A stretch of DNA of 64,000 bases. Origin: Drosophila persimilis (Eukaryota > Arthropoda > Insecta > Diptera > Drosophilidae). Position 1 is the first letter of the stretch; each line of letters opens with the position of its first letter. Location of the stretch: contig NW_020825298.1 of the NCBI RefSeq assembly GCF_003286085.1, forward strand, positions 12,214,001 to 12,278,000, in the 5' to 3' direction. Both the position numbers and the translations under genes were made by a program. The notes below the pieces were generated by a model, which worked only from the letters and a program-made list of their open reading frames with translations, was not told the DNA's origin and did not search any database. Shown here piece by piece: positions 12,892 through 25,680 of this stretch.

Positions 12892-15800
12892 ATGCGTTTG
12901 TTCATGGTAATTGCAATTTTAATATTCGCAATGCCAATGACTGGATTCGGCTGGTAAGTGTTTTGGCAACATTGCCTACAAGACTTGACTCAGTGGTAAA
13001 CGGTAGTTAAGGATGATGATGATCTATGTAAGAGTGAGTTATCAAGTAGAACGAAAGATAAAGACCCTTAAGATAATCGCTACTCAGCTGCAAGTTCAAG
13101 GAGGAAGACTTTAGGTTTGAAGATGATCGCTATAGAAGTAGTGCAGTAGAATTTAAATGTGTATCAATCTGTGCTATGGAAAAAACCACAGACGACTTAA
13201 GGCCAAAATCCCAAGTTAAAGGTTAGACGTAGTTATAGAAGTGGGAGAAGACTTGAATTTATATTTATATTAACGATAAACACAGATGTTCAAGAACCGA
13301 ATTTATGGACCTATTGTGATTGATCCTTCTGAATAAAATAATCAAAAATTTCCCATGGAGAAGTGAGAAAGTAATACCAAAAGAGATCATGATTTTTTCT
13401 TACAAAAATATATAAGTAAATATTTAATAATACACATAGTCTCTCTAGTTTGTTTATTGATCGTAAAATATTTGGGAATATTTTGGAAAAGTTTAAATAA
13501 GTATTGATTGATCTATAATTAGTTTTAAGCAAGTGTTTGCTAGATTTTCTATTTGGATGTTTTACTTTTGGGGAAGATCAGTGATGGATGAATGGATTTA
13601 TGTACTTATATGTAGATTATGTTAAGTCAGTCTAAAGGAATGCTGTGCTCATTTAATTACATCTTTTATGAGGTATAGATGTTCAAAATCACTCATCGGA
13701 ATCTCTTAGTCTATCCTCCACTACTAATTATATCTGATATAGTATAGCTAACAAAGTATCATCGATTTTGCCTGAACGACGTGCAATTTATGCTGTATTT
13801 CAATGCCAAAAAACCCATTACCACCCGCTCTGAGGTCTTTGCTATGGCTATGCCTGTGGCTACCTCGCCATCTGTGTTCATGTCAAATCGCATCAATTTA
13901 CGAGATAGAGATTGGCGTAACAGCTTCCGGTAGAGCGACACAGTGCAAGCCCAAAAATAGAGCCGAAAATAAATTCAGTTTGGTGACTCAAAGGCGGCAA
14001 AAAGCGATCAAATGGTCAGAATGCAAATGCGAATCCAAATTCAGAGCCAATCGAGCGTGGCGACCCAACGAACCGACGTCCGATGTCAACGGATGGAGGA
14101 CCTTCAAAATGTGACGTTTGATTTAGATTTAATTACATGGCATTTTCTTCTCGTTGCAATGGTTTTTTGTGGCCAAAATAAACAACGATGAAGAGGAAAA
14201 GTGGCAGTGGTAGCAGCAGCAGCAGCAGTAGTAGATGAAGCCAAAACCAAATGACACTTGGAGCAATTTATGCGCGAAATTACAGACGAAAAGGCAGACG
14301 TCCAAGATGAATAAATAAACAAGCCGAGGAGGACAAACATCAAATAGAAAGAAAAGTGTTGCCCAAAAGATAGATCGGCGGCCAGGGGGGGCAGGGGAAC
14401 TGTGGCATGCACACATAAGTTATGCACTTTGCCAAATTTATTTGCCACCAAAGAGTGGCATCAATGAATTCGGCCCAAAGAGATCTCTCTGCCCAGCGAA
14501 AAGGTAGAAATATTGTTGCTGTCAGCGGCAACGAAAGCTAAAATTTTGATTTCATTTTTCACCACATCGTCGGGTGGGAGGGGCAGTGGAGTACACAGCG
14601 TGGGCGTGGGCGTCGCGTGTCGTAGACTGCATGACGATTTCAGTGGCGATTGTACTGTAGATTTGCAGTACTCTTGAATAACACGTAAACCTCACGATTT
14701 TGGTTTAAAGTAAGAACAATTTTCGACCCGCAGCAGTACGATACCAGACTGTTCGCGTGATCCTTTCACTTGTGGGAAATTAGTACAGCGCATCAAAGCC
14801 CGACTGACTGCAGCATACCCCCATGTTCTTACATCATTTTTATTTGAACTGTGTGCAACTGGGCGCGTCAACGTTCCCCCCGCCCGCCATGACAGAGAGG
14901 CCACCTGCATCATAAAAAAGGTGGTGCGACAGAACCAAGGGGCAGGACCAAGGGGCCCATCTGGGTGGGTTGCGTCTGCTCCATGCACCGGCCCACGTCA
15001 GCAGTGGGCAGCCGTTGCGTTGCATCCAATCCAATTGCAACTTTTTCACAATAAATTAATTAAATAATTAAAGCTCAAGTTCAACGCTGTCAGTTGGTGC
15101 CGCTTTTGATGTCGAACGCTGAACGAGCTGTGTCCGATGCTGTCGCGCCACCACCCGAAAGAAAGAGGCACTGCACTGCACTGCACTGCACAAAAAAAGG
15201 CCCCAATTGTGCAGCCTTTGGCTTTGGTTGTGCCACTTTCTACGCTTCATCTGTGCCGCCCAAGGGCGGGGCGGGCAGACAGATCAGAATTGTGGCGGCG
15301 ACAAAAGTTGCTGATGATGACAGCCACAGCCACCAGGCCTTGACGGGCGACATACTGACTGATGGACGAACAAGGTGGAAGAGCATACATATATGTGGGC
15401 CGATTGAGGGTTGGGTGGGGTCTGGTCAGGTGTGCTGGGGGTCAAGGCTGTACCTCCATATCGAATTCTAATCAAACTATAAAATTAGAGCTAATCCAAA
15501 CCAAAAGATGCTAAAATGCGCAAAAACCCATCGATAGGCCAACGATATACATATCTATCCATGGTATTGTATGTATTCATTCAGAATTCCATTCAGAATG
15601 GGTTCGGTGCTGGCATCCGGGGACTGGGCCTACATCCACAGCCACATACTCTCGTACTCGCATGTCGTGATGGCGATTGGCGATGATTGTTTGTGTGTAT
15701 TTTTCCAAGCAAAGTGCACTAAATCAAACGGTCATTGTGTGAGCGATTGAGATCGTAATCAGTGGACCAGACGGATCCGAATGAAACGTATTCGAATTGT

Positions 15801-18800
15801 GGGTGTAGATGTTCCGTTAAATGAATGGAAATTCCATATGGACGGCAGGGGCTACGAGTCCGAGTATAACCAATTACAGAGAAACTTACAAAAAATTGCT
15901 GTGGATCGGGCCACAATTTTGCGCTGATGTGTCTGGAATTTAATTAAAAACAGCCCGAGACGATGATGCTGATGATAATGATGATACAAGCGATGAAGAT
16001 CGTCTAACGATTTATGAGATCCTCACCAATGTGATTTTCCGTCTCTATTCCTTTCGAAACGCAAACGCAAATGAGCTCATTTCCGCTTTCAGAAAAGCGC
16101 TTGACATTTACATGGGGACTGTCCGATTGTGTTTCCTGCTTTTCATTCAATTTACATTTTAGATTTTCATTCATTGAAAATCGGTTCATTCATTCCACAT
16201 CGAAGAGTCTCTGTGTGGCTTTTTTTTTTTTGGCACTCACAGCATGTGAAATGGTAATTAATGCCATGCGGGGCATTTATGGGTTAAGGCAGGGAGATAG
16301 ACACACAGAGAGAGAGAGAATGAGAGAGAGAGAGGGTGAGACAAGAGGCCACTTAGTCTCAAGCTGCGTTGGCTCCACAGTCGGTGGTTGCATCAACATT
16401 GTTCATACGCCCCGTGGGTGGGTGTGCGTGTCAGTGGAGCAAGCCAGAAATCTCATGATGAACAGAACAGAATTTGGCACACTTTATGAGACCCAAACAC
16501 CCCCAACAACCAGACAGAACCGAACTACTGCTCGTGCACCAACAACCTAATAATTATGTTCAACTAACGAGCAGACGAGCAGAGGAGCAGAACTCGGCCA
16601 ATTGCCAAAATCTAATGCAGATGAGTTGATTATGAGCAGAAAAGAAGAGTCTCTGACACGATTCGGTCGACATTAACGAGAGTCTCACTGTCTGTGATGC
16701 CTGATGGTTTACCTAGAGAAAGTTCCTCTTTTGCATCGGACAAAATGTGGTTCACGTTCAAGTTTCTTGCCCCAGCCCCGACCGCGACCTCAACCTCAAC
16801 TTCTCAAGTAGCTACCAAGCAAGACATGCTGAAAATTCTTCTAATTAAACACATGCCATTTGTTTATTTTGTTAATTTGTCGCTTTCCCCACATGTCACA
16901 TTGACGAATGCGTCTGTCTGTCTGCGCTGAACGCTTGATGCATCATAATTAAATCGCATGATGGCACAAATATCAACAAGACATGGGTCAAGTTGGAGGA
17001 CAGGTACGGGCTAGCAGGTCTCTAGAAAACGTTCTTGTCATCGTCTAAGGGTGGAGAATAGTTGGGAATTGGCTTTGGAGAATATGGATTGAATGCTTGT
17101 TGCTGAAAGAACAATGGGAACTTGGCAGAAACCCTTTATATTATCGTAGAAGGTGCAGATCCCACCTTAAGGTTTTGTTCTGCAACGGTATTATGTATAT
17201 ATCTGGACGATCATGGGTAGTAGGAAGTGGTAGTATCACAAATGCTTAACATTTTTTTGAACATTGTATTTATATAAACTGCAACCACAAAAGCTACTCA
17301 TTTGTGTAGATTTCTTTGAATCATGATCCTCCAGCTCAACATTATGAGTATTTCTTTTATCAGCCGCAATGGCTCCATTAGATCCTCATATAATCTTCCC
17401 CATTATACTCTCATATCAACATATTTTCCTCTGTCAAATGTCCCAAGAACTCTGAACCTGAACCTCTCTTTCTCTCCCACCAATCATTGTGATTAAGTAC
17501 ACTTTAGGCATCCTTGACATGAACATGACCATGTCCGTCGATGATGATCATCGCAATGCCTAGCTACGCCTATTTGAGCCATAATTAAGTTAAACGTTGT
17601 CGCAATTTGCGCACCTCGTAGCCACAGAGCCACAAAGGCACAAAACGGCAAAGATTGATGTCACCTTTGTCTTTGTCTTTATCTTTGGAGATGGAAAGGG
17701 AGTTGCAGCGTTGATGCGAAAGTTAAAGTCGTGCCCTGCCCACTGCCCACTGCCCACTGGCCACAGTACTGGCAGCTTGTTAAAGGAATGACAAAGGCCT
17801 CGCTGCAGCGCTCAGAGGAAGGGAATAGTAAATATGCCTGAAATATTAGCTAAGTTTTTGCTGCGCCAATTGGACATGGACATGCCTGGGAACCTGAACG
17901 CTGAAAAGAAGGAGAGAAATTCCTGCGGTTCCCCAAAAGATTCGGATAGTCAACCACTCCGAGAGGCGGCGCCTAAGCAAAGGGTGAAGCCTGTTAATAT
18001 GCTAATTGCCAAATGACAAACATATCTCTCCCCCTTCCCTCCTCTCCTCTGCTAACCGACAAAAAAAAGGTGCCAAAAAGCAGCGTGCGACGCCCACACA
18101 CGATGCCGCACCCACCAGGGTCCACCGAGAGCAGATCTGATCGGGGCAGACGGGGACTCTAAGTCATGTCAACACCTTTTTCGGGGTGTCTTTTGGCCAG
18201 TAGCTGTGCAACTTCTGTCGGCTGCTGTGGGACACTAATCGATTGTCAATGCTGCCGCCCACATCAAAAGCCAGAGCCCCAAGCTTCTCTCCTGCATATG
18301 TGTACGTATACGTATATGTGTCTCGGGGCATTGGAATATCCGTAGTTATATGCACAAGAGATCAACACTTGCGCTGAGGCATTCTGTAGACAAATATTTG
18401 AGCGCGTAAATGAAACTGACCAGCCACAACAGCACTTGACTTGGCCAAGGCAGGCAGAGGCAGGCGGTTCAGTCGATTCAGTCCGTCCAGGCAGTCAGCC
18501 AGTCAGCCAGTCGGTCCGGGCCATCAGGCAGCTCAGGCGACCAATCCATTGGCCATTCATTCACTTGTCAACGCTTTGTTTAAATACTTTGCCACTCGCT
18601 TGTTGACAAGTGGTTTAAGTCGTTGATTTGTTTGCACTAACCCACGGCGGCACGGCGGACAAGAGACTCACGAAAATGAGTCAATCAAACGATTCTACAT
18701 ATTTACATAAAAGAACACAAAGAGAAGATCTTCAGATGGAGTTTGAAGTGCAACGAAGCAGGGATACTCTTGTGGGAAGACCCAGAGAATATGAGAGAAA

Positions 18801-21800
18801 AGGAATGTTCTTGGGATTATTTCTTCAAGGATATTAACAACCATTATGACGTACAGGTTTCCTCTTGTTGAAAGACATAATTGGTGTATTTTGTTTTAAA
18901 ATAAAAATTCAGAAAGTTAAATGCATTTTTAACAAATTCTGAATTAATGAAACTACTCTAAAGTATAAATCATAGATTATATATTGCATATTGACAACAA
19001 TACAATGTTTTAGCACTTACCCCTTATAGAAGATCTTCAATGCACACAAAATCCGCTTTTCTTGGCTTTGCCTACGAGTATTAGGTGACAGATAGGCAAT
19101 CCAGAATCCGTTTGAAACCTTTTTGATTTAATCGTGCTCATGATATGCATTTTCCTGCATATGAAGATGTATGAAAAGATAACTAGATTAGACTATAGAT
19201 ATAGATATAGATATAGATATAGATATAGGAATAGATATGGATGTAGATATAGATATAGATATTGATATAGTTATAGATATAGATATAGATATAGATATAG
19301 ATATAGATATAGATATAGATATAGATATTATAGATTTATAGATCGAAATACAATCTTAGTAATATTTACTTATGAATTCAATCTCTGGTTTCAAAGTAGA
19401 TAACAAGTATTATTAGTGGTGCTGGAAATAGTGCCAAACACTTTCCATTTTGTGCATTACACACTCCAGGATATACCAGAGATACTCTAACCGGGGAGTA
19501 GGAGTATCCCAAACGCAGCTGCGAGCTCTGCATCGAGTATCGAGTACTCGGAGTACTCGGAGTACTCGGAGTACTCGGAGTACTCGGAGTATGGGGTATG
19601 AGATGGTATGGGAAATTTCAACCACTTGTCTGTTCGGAGGGGCTACCATTCCAAACCAAACCAAACTAAACCGGGCACTTTGATCAGAGGCAAGGCATAC
19701 GAAACGGCGAGAGAGAGAGAAGTCCATTGAGGCCTATAACGACACCCATACCGAGGCAAACACTCGCGCACACCGCACACACAGATGCCCACATGCACAA
19801 CAGAGGCACACTTGGAGTTTCGTATCTGTGTGTAAAGGCAAAATAAAGATACGTTGCGAGCCAAGTGTTGGCTTGGCCGCTGGTTCCGATGGTTCGGGAC
19901 GGTATAAGATGGGGAATGGGTATGGGGATGGGACCTGAGAGACCTGAAGTTGTTGGCTCCTTTTCATGTTTGCCGACTGCTGGTGCGAGCGGCGCTGCTG
20001 CTGCTGCTGCTTCTGCTGCTGACGTCGCTGCTGTATCTGTATCTGGTGCTGCTGCCAAGTAAACTTCAGTTCAACTTCAAAAACCAAAAAGTGTCGAACA
20101 ATTCGGAATGGACGATCGCTCAGTGGATGGATCTCTGCAGCACTCTCCTGCTCCACTCGCTGTGCGGCTATTTTCCGCTTAACACAAAAATCTCTGCCTT
20201 GTTTTTTTTTGTTGCTGTTGCTGTTGTTTTTTGTGTGGTGGCAACTTGTGTGGTTACGTACTCCCTGCAACACGCTTGAAAGGTGTTTGAGTTCTTTAGA
20301 TCTCTCCAGTCATCAACGCAATGTGCATCATAATTTTCGAAGTAGCAGCCAGTCAGCCAGTCAGCCCGTCAGCCAGCCATAGATGAAGATCAGAAATCGT
20401 AGATCGGTGTGATCGGTGAATCGGTGGATCGGTGGATCGCTGATCGGAGGAGATTCCATATGATGATCATTGTGATTTTAACTTCAATTGTTTTTACTTT
20501 GTTTACAAGCACGTCCATCATTTGATGTTGTTTGACTGTTTGCCGGATGAGATCTGTGTCTGTGTCTGTTTCTGTTTCTGTTGCTTTATCTTTGGAGTTA
20601 ATATTTTTATTTTTGTTAAGTACTTATGAGCCAAGAGGTAGCGTACGAGTGCGAGTACGAGTGCGTGTGTTTGCTCTATTTGTTATTTGAATTTTTCATT
20701 TTGTAGCTATTAAGTTGTCATAATCTCCTTGAGATCGAATCACTGTGTCCGTGTGTGCGTGTGTGCCACAGGGTGCTGCAAGCTGGAGCCAACCAGCCAG
20801 GTGGCAAAACCAACATAGGTGGGCACTGTGGTAATGGAAATCTGAAGCTGTTCAAGTGGTTTATCTACTTGTGGTCCAGCAAAAAGGGAAGCAAGAGTCA
20901 ACTGGTTAGCAGCTATGGTGGAAATGCCATGCCTATCAGAGGCTGAAGAGCGTAGAAACACAGTTTTAGATAGAACTGTGCAACTTTTTGGCTGGATACT
21001 GGTGCGCATCACATAACATCTGACTTTTGTTTGAATTCAAGTGCTGACACTGGGGACCTTCTTTGACCAGAGCTCACATCAGCACTTTCGGATGAGCGAG
21101 ACGAGATTCACGTGTTGGTACTGTAGTAATCGTAACTTACTTCTTTATCCAGAAGATCCAGAAGGTAAATGATTAATATACGGGCTATGCTCTAAAAAAA
21201 AAAAAAAAAAGAACCGATGATGGACTGTAATTTATGAAGAATTTACTTGCAAAAAACTTTTTGGCCGTCATTTAAGGCGTCTTTTTTAATGGCTTTCAGT
21301 TTCATTTTTTGCCCATACAAAATGTAAACATAATCCCGAAAGAAACATCTTATATTGTAGCAAGTGGAGGAGCATCTCCCAGAACAACTAACAACTTGTA
21401 AAATGCAGATTCTATTTCTCGCATAACAATTTTGATTCACAGATCACTAAATTGTTAACATTTATGTGTAAGCTTTGCACTTATGAGACGTGTGGCGCCA
21501 TCATTCCGGGCACAAGTTCATTAAAAATAGTATTATTTATTTGTGCTGCTTAGCTGAAAATCTACGTTTATTTTCTTAGAATGCACAAATACCCAAATCC
21601 ATAAGATGAACTCAATTTTTCGTGCAATTTTTGGGCCGTACACCAGACGTATACGCAATGGCGACGTCGACGGCTACGACGAAGAGGTCCTCGGCCATTG
21701 AATGGAATCGTTTGTTGATTTAAATCTGCAGCGTTGCCAAAGTCGATCAATAAAATTTCACCAATACTCGGAACGAAAAAGCCCCCCATAGGCAGACACT

Positions 21801-24800
21801 CACACTCCCACTCCCACACCCTCTCCCAGATTTTTCGTAATTTTCCCAATCGATGCAATTTTCGTTTCGTTTTCATTTTGAATGCCATTTGGCGGGGGCT
21901 GCAGCGTTAAAATTTAATTTAGGTGGAAAATTAATAATTACCCAACAATGTGGGTGCAGTGGAGCATACACACATACAAACATATATATGTGGGTGTATA
22001 TTGTGCTATGGGAGGGGAGGGGTATGGGTATGTGTCAGCATTCAGCATTCAGCATTAGCATCGGGCCACTGGAAATTGTTTCTCTGGTTGCTCGCCTTTG
22101 GCGTTGATTTATGTTTTTCCATTTCAGATTTATGACTTTTTAATAGCTCAATTTTTGTTGGTTTTTCTCCGGTTTTTGTAGCTGTTGTTGCTATTGTTGT
22201 GAATATTTTTACTCGCTTTTTTTCAAGATTGCACATTCGCGTGAAATTTACTTTTGCTGATCGTGAACTTTGCGCCGAGTGCTCTCTTCCTCCGCTCTGT
22301 AGTGTGGAAAGTGTTTGGGTTTCGGTTGAGGTTGAGGGTAAATAAAGCATTTAATAGGGCCTGCTGCTGGCTGCTCGCTGCTGGCTGCTGCTCTTTTGCT
22401 TGAACTAGTGATTGATCGGGTTGTCCATCATCTATTGCTTCCAAGGAATTACTTTTTCTGGTATTTTCTGTTTCAGCCATAAAAGTGAGGGGGGGAGTAC
22501 CAATACGAATGCGTGTACTATACGTGAGTCAGTCGGCGAAAAGGAAATCAGTGCCAGACATCGGTAAACTTCAAAATAAATGAGGGTTTTGCGCAAAAAT
22601 TATTCATCGATGACAAAGTGCCTTCCCCGATAAATACGAGTAAAGCCTTGGGGAAGGCAAACCCTTAAAAAATATAAAAGTTGGTCATAGATAATCGGTT
22701 GTGACGTTCAAACATACGATATTTGTACAGATTAAGGTGTGGTATAGGTTGTAAATATAAGGAAATAAATTGCAAATATAATTAGTCAGAGCTGGAGACA
22801 ATACAAATCTTTCTAGAACAGAAATTGAATCACTGCTTTCGTTTTCAGTTGATAATTATTGCAACTAAAATATTCTCCATAATCTCCTTTCAGGGCCGAG
22901 GGCACAAACATCCTACTCGATCCAAATCTAATGTGCAAAAAGACACGTCGCCTGCGTGGAAAGCTGGCCGAAATCTGCCGTCACGATTCGGCCCTGCTCA
23001 AAGAGATCATCAATGGCATTAATCTGGGCTTCCGCGAGTGCGAATTTCAATTTCGCAATCGCCGCTGGAACTGCACGGTCCTGCGCAAGAGCATGAGGAA
23101 AATTTTAATGCGCGGTAAGTACTCGTACGAGAACGATTAAACAAAGACCGAAGACTAGAGCAAACCAGACCAAAATGTGACTCCTCTCCTTTGATATGCA
23201 GTGCGAACAGGCAACCTGTCAACACTCGCGACTCTCGAAGACCGAGACGGAGTCCAAGTCCCAGCCTGAGTCAGAGACCAGGTGGAGATGCTATAAAGAG
23301 TTAGCTGCCTAATTACAACTCATCGTTGCATGCCTCGTCCAGGCAGGGGACTGAGGACTGGGGACTGGGGACAGGTGACCGCATCATCCATCAAGTTACA
23401 TAATAAAAATGCAGCGATCCGCGCTGATGAATAGCGCCTGAAATGAGCCTACAAAGCTGTCAATTTTAATAAATTATTGCACTGAGAAAGGAAGGCCAGA
23501 GGAAGACTCGGGCTCGGCTTGATCCTCGGAGACGATCTCTGCACTTAATGACAACAATGCGCAAACAAAGCTCGTACCAAAATGTTGTGTGCCATAAATT
23601 CCGCGGGCGTAGCCACCAAAAAATACACCGTACACCGATGGAATTCAAGCCTCGCCCTGTCAACCTGTCAGCAGAGAGAGGACGAGTCTCCTCTCATGTA
23701 ACACTCCGTTTGGGGTGGCTTCCCAAGACATATCACCTGTCCAGACCGCTTGGCGGCTACACAACACGTCACCTCTGCCAGGGGGGAGTTCTGTCAGGGG
23801 CGGGGGGTAGCCTCAGGTCCGGGGAGCATTACAAGCGTATGCAAATTAAAACTCTGGCCGATTACAATTGCGATTCCGATTCGATTTCGATTTCGTTTTC
23901 ACTAAAACGTGACTGTCCGCCGATGAGCTGGCAGTCGGCGTCAGCGGACTCGGTCTTGAGCGACTGTGATTTGCATAGAGCAGCAATCGCTGATCGGTGA
24001 CTGCTAATCGAACAAGTAATAAATCATTTTGTCGCCTTGGCTGACAAATTATAATCAATCAGGCAACACGTGCTGACAACCTTAATGATTGGAGGGGATT
24101 GATTTAAGTGCGGCAGTTGAATGATTGCGAAAGTAAGGGATTGCTTAGAAAGAGGGATAATGACATGGATTGACACGAGTATGACATGGAAATAAGAAAG
24201 GAATGGTTTCTAAGGGTTCGCTAAACCGATAACTATCAGAATAGAGCAACACATGTCGATAAATTCCCGATAAAGATAAAGGTCTTGAATATCTTTTCCA
24301 TTCCCCCTACAGATTCCCGCGAAACAGGCTTCGTGAATGCCATTACAGCCGCTGGTGTCACCTATGCCGTGACCAAGGCCTGCACCATGGGCCAGCTGGT
24401 GGAATGCTCCTGTGACAAGTCCCACATGCGACGGAATGGCGGACAGCCGCAAATGGTAAATGCCGCCACCGCCGAAGCGGCCCTGGAGCGGCAGCAGCGG
24501 CAACAGTTTTCCCTCGAAGAACAGCAATATCAACGGCGCCAGCGGTACCTCAACAACGGCAGCAGCCTGACGGATGTGTCACCTCTGGAGCGTCTGGGCA
24601 GGAATCGCAAGCCCGGAGCTGGCGGCAAGCGAGGGCGTCGCAAGTTCTGGGACAACATCAAGTTCCCCCAGGGGGAATGGGAGTGGGGCGGCTGCAGTGA
24701 CAATGTGAATTTCGGTCTTCGCCATTCGAGGGTGTTCCTCGATGCCAAGCAGCGTCAGAGGCGCAGCGATCTGGGCACGTTAGTGAAGCTGCACAACAAT

Positions 24801-25375
24801 AATGCGGGGAGATTGGTGAGTAAGCCCAAGGGGACGGAGCTACAGAATACCTCCTTTAAAAACCATAGTTCATAGCGGATACATGGCTCTACCTCGCTCT
24901 TACTCCCTTACAGGCCATTCGCGATGCCATGCGATTGGAATGCAAATGTCATGGTTTATCCGGATCCTGCACCGTGAAAACATGCTGGCTGAAGATGCCC
25001 CCGTTCCGGGAGGTGGCCGCACGCCTGCGCGAGAGATACGACAGTGCGCGCAAAGTGGCGCTGAGGAACGACGGCAACAGCCTGATGCCCGAGATGCCGC
25101 ACACAAGGCAGGCGAACAAGTACCAACTGGTGTTTGCGGACGATTCACCCGATTTCTGTGCACCCAATCCCAAGACGGGGGCCCTGGGCACACAGGATCG
25201 GGAGTGCAATGCCACCAGCTATGGGTACGACAGCTGCGATCACCTGTGCTGCAGTCGGGGGCACAAGCATCGAGTGGTGGCCGAGTACACGAACTGCAAG
25301 TGCGTCTTCAAGTGGTGCTGCGAGGTGACCTGCGAAAAGTGCCTCGAGCATCGGGAGGTCAACACTTGCCTCTGA
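12892..25375 (+). CDS. Wnt6: Wnt6, secreted Wnt ligand (4 coding exons)
   Basis: Coding exons are 12892-12953, 22894-23114, 24313-24815 and 24914-25375; all junctions are GT-AG, phases agree, and the total is 1248 nt (415 aa). Exon 1 is a classic signal peptide (about 20 residues, h-region VIAILIF). Exon 2 carries the N-terminal Wnt core including the NRRWNC motif. Exon 3 holds FVNAITAAGVTYAVTKAC, then a long basic Q/R-rich insert ending in GKRGRR, then the WEWGGCSDN motif. Exon 4 has CKCHGLSGSC with the family's lipid-acylated serine at about residue 278, an NATS glycosylation sequon, and the Cys-rich C-terminus ending in NTCL. It should be secreted after Porcupine acylation and signal through Frizzled receptors. 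Start chosen as the only ATG giving a signal peptide and the correct phase; a second in-frame ATG lies four codons on. Identity as Wnt6 rests on my recall of the fly family, the insert and synteny with Wnt10. Confidence 0.95.
19194..19343. repeat. ATAGAT hexanucleotide array
   Basis: About 150 bases of tandem ATAGAT with a few substitutions in the middle, in Wnt6 intron 1. The cleanest copies are in the right half. Confidence 0.92.
19542..19586. repeat. palindromic 9-base minisatellite
   Basis: Five perfect tandem copies of GAGTACTCG. Each unit contains the 8-base palindrome GAGTACTC. Confidence 0.92.
21078..21099 (+). repeat. 22-base dispersed repeat, copy 1
   Basis: Begins ATCAGCACTTTCGG; identical over 22 bases to 31710-31731. 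Flanks are unrelated. Confidence 0.85.
23115..24312 (+). other. Wnt6: Wnt6 intron 2 (1.2 kb)
   Basis: Donor GTAAGT at 23115; acceptor CTACAG ending at 24312. Open frames inside (for example around 23548-24000) have no family resemblance. Nothing else recognised. Confidence 0.85.
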
Positions 25376-25680
25376 ATCGGGCTGAAGCGAGCACTACGAT
25401 TATCACCATTATTATTTGTATTTTGTATTATTTCCTTTTGGTTTAGTCATGAACAGAATATTGAAAGCTTTCCATTTCGCGTGATAGAAAACACATACAG
25501 AGCAAACGTTTGGCTATAGTCCATTCTTAAGTATTAAATAACAGTAACAGGAGTATCTCTAATCTTTTAGATAGTTGTACATATACTACGATCACCTATA
25601 ATCATGCCCAAGCATCATATCAGTCATATGGCATCCATGTAAGCTTTGTAAATAGTTTTAATAAAAGCCAAGAAAAACTA
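25376..25680 (+). other. Wnt6: Wnt6 3' UTR
   Basis: Begins after the Wnt6 stop codon and runs to just past the first canonical AATAAA (25660-25665). Length about 300 bases; AT-rich, nothing else seen. Confidence 0.6.
25660..25665 (+). terminator. poly(A) signal of Wnt6
   Basis: AATAAA 285 bases after the Wnt6 stop codon, the first canonical hexamer downstream. Confidence 0.6.

Larger units (their letters stand above)
12954..22893 (+). other. Wnt6: Wnt6 intron 1 (9.9 kb)
   Basis: Large first intron between the signal-peptide exon and the Wnt core. Donor GTAAGT at 12954 and acceptor TTTCAG ending at 22893. No gene is supported inside. It contains AP-1-type heptamers (TGACTCA near 12985 and 13984, TGAGTCA near 18677 and 22524), the ATAGAT repeat array (19194-19343), a palindromic 9-base minisatellite (19542-19586), GATCGGTG-rich sequence near 20403-20445, and one copy of a 22-base repeat (21078-21099) found again in the Wnt6-Wnt10 interval. 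Large first introns of fly developmental genes often hold enhancers; that is inference here. Confidence 0.85.

Noticed and set aside
14104..14451. 115-codon minus-strand ORF with Cys/Leu-rich segment in Wnt6 intron 1
   Set aside because: The residues come from a CAG/GTA repeat and no homology is recognised.
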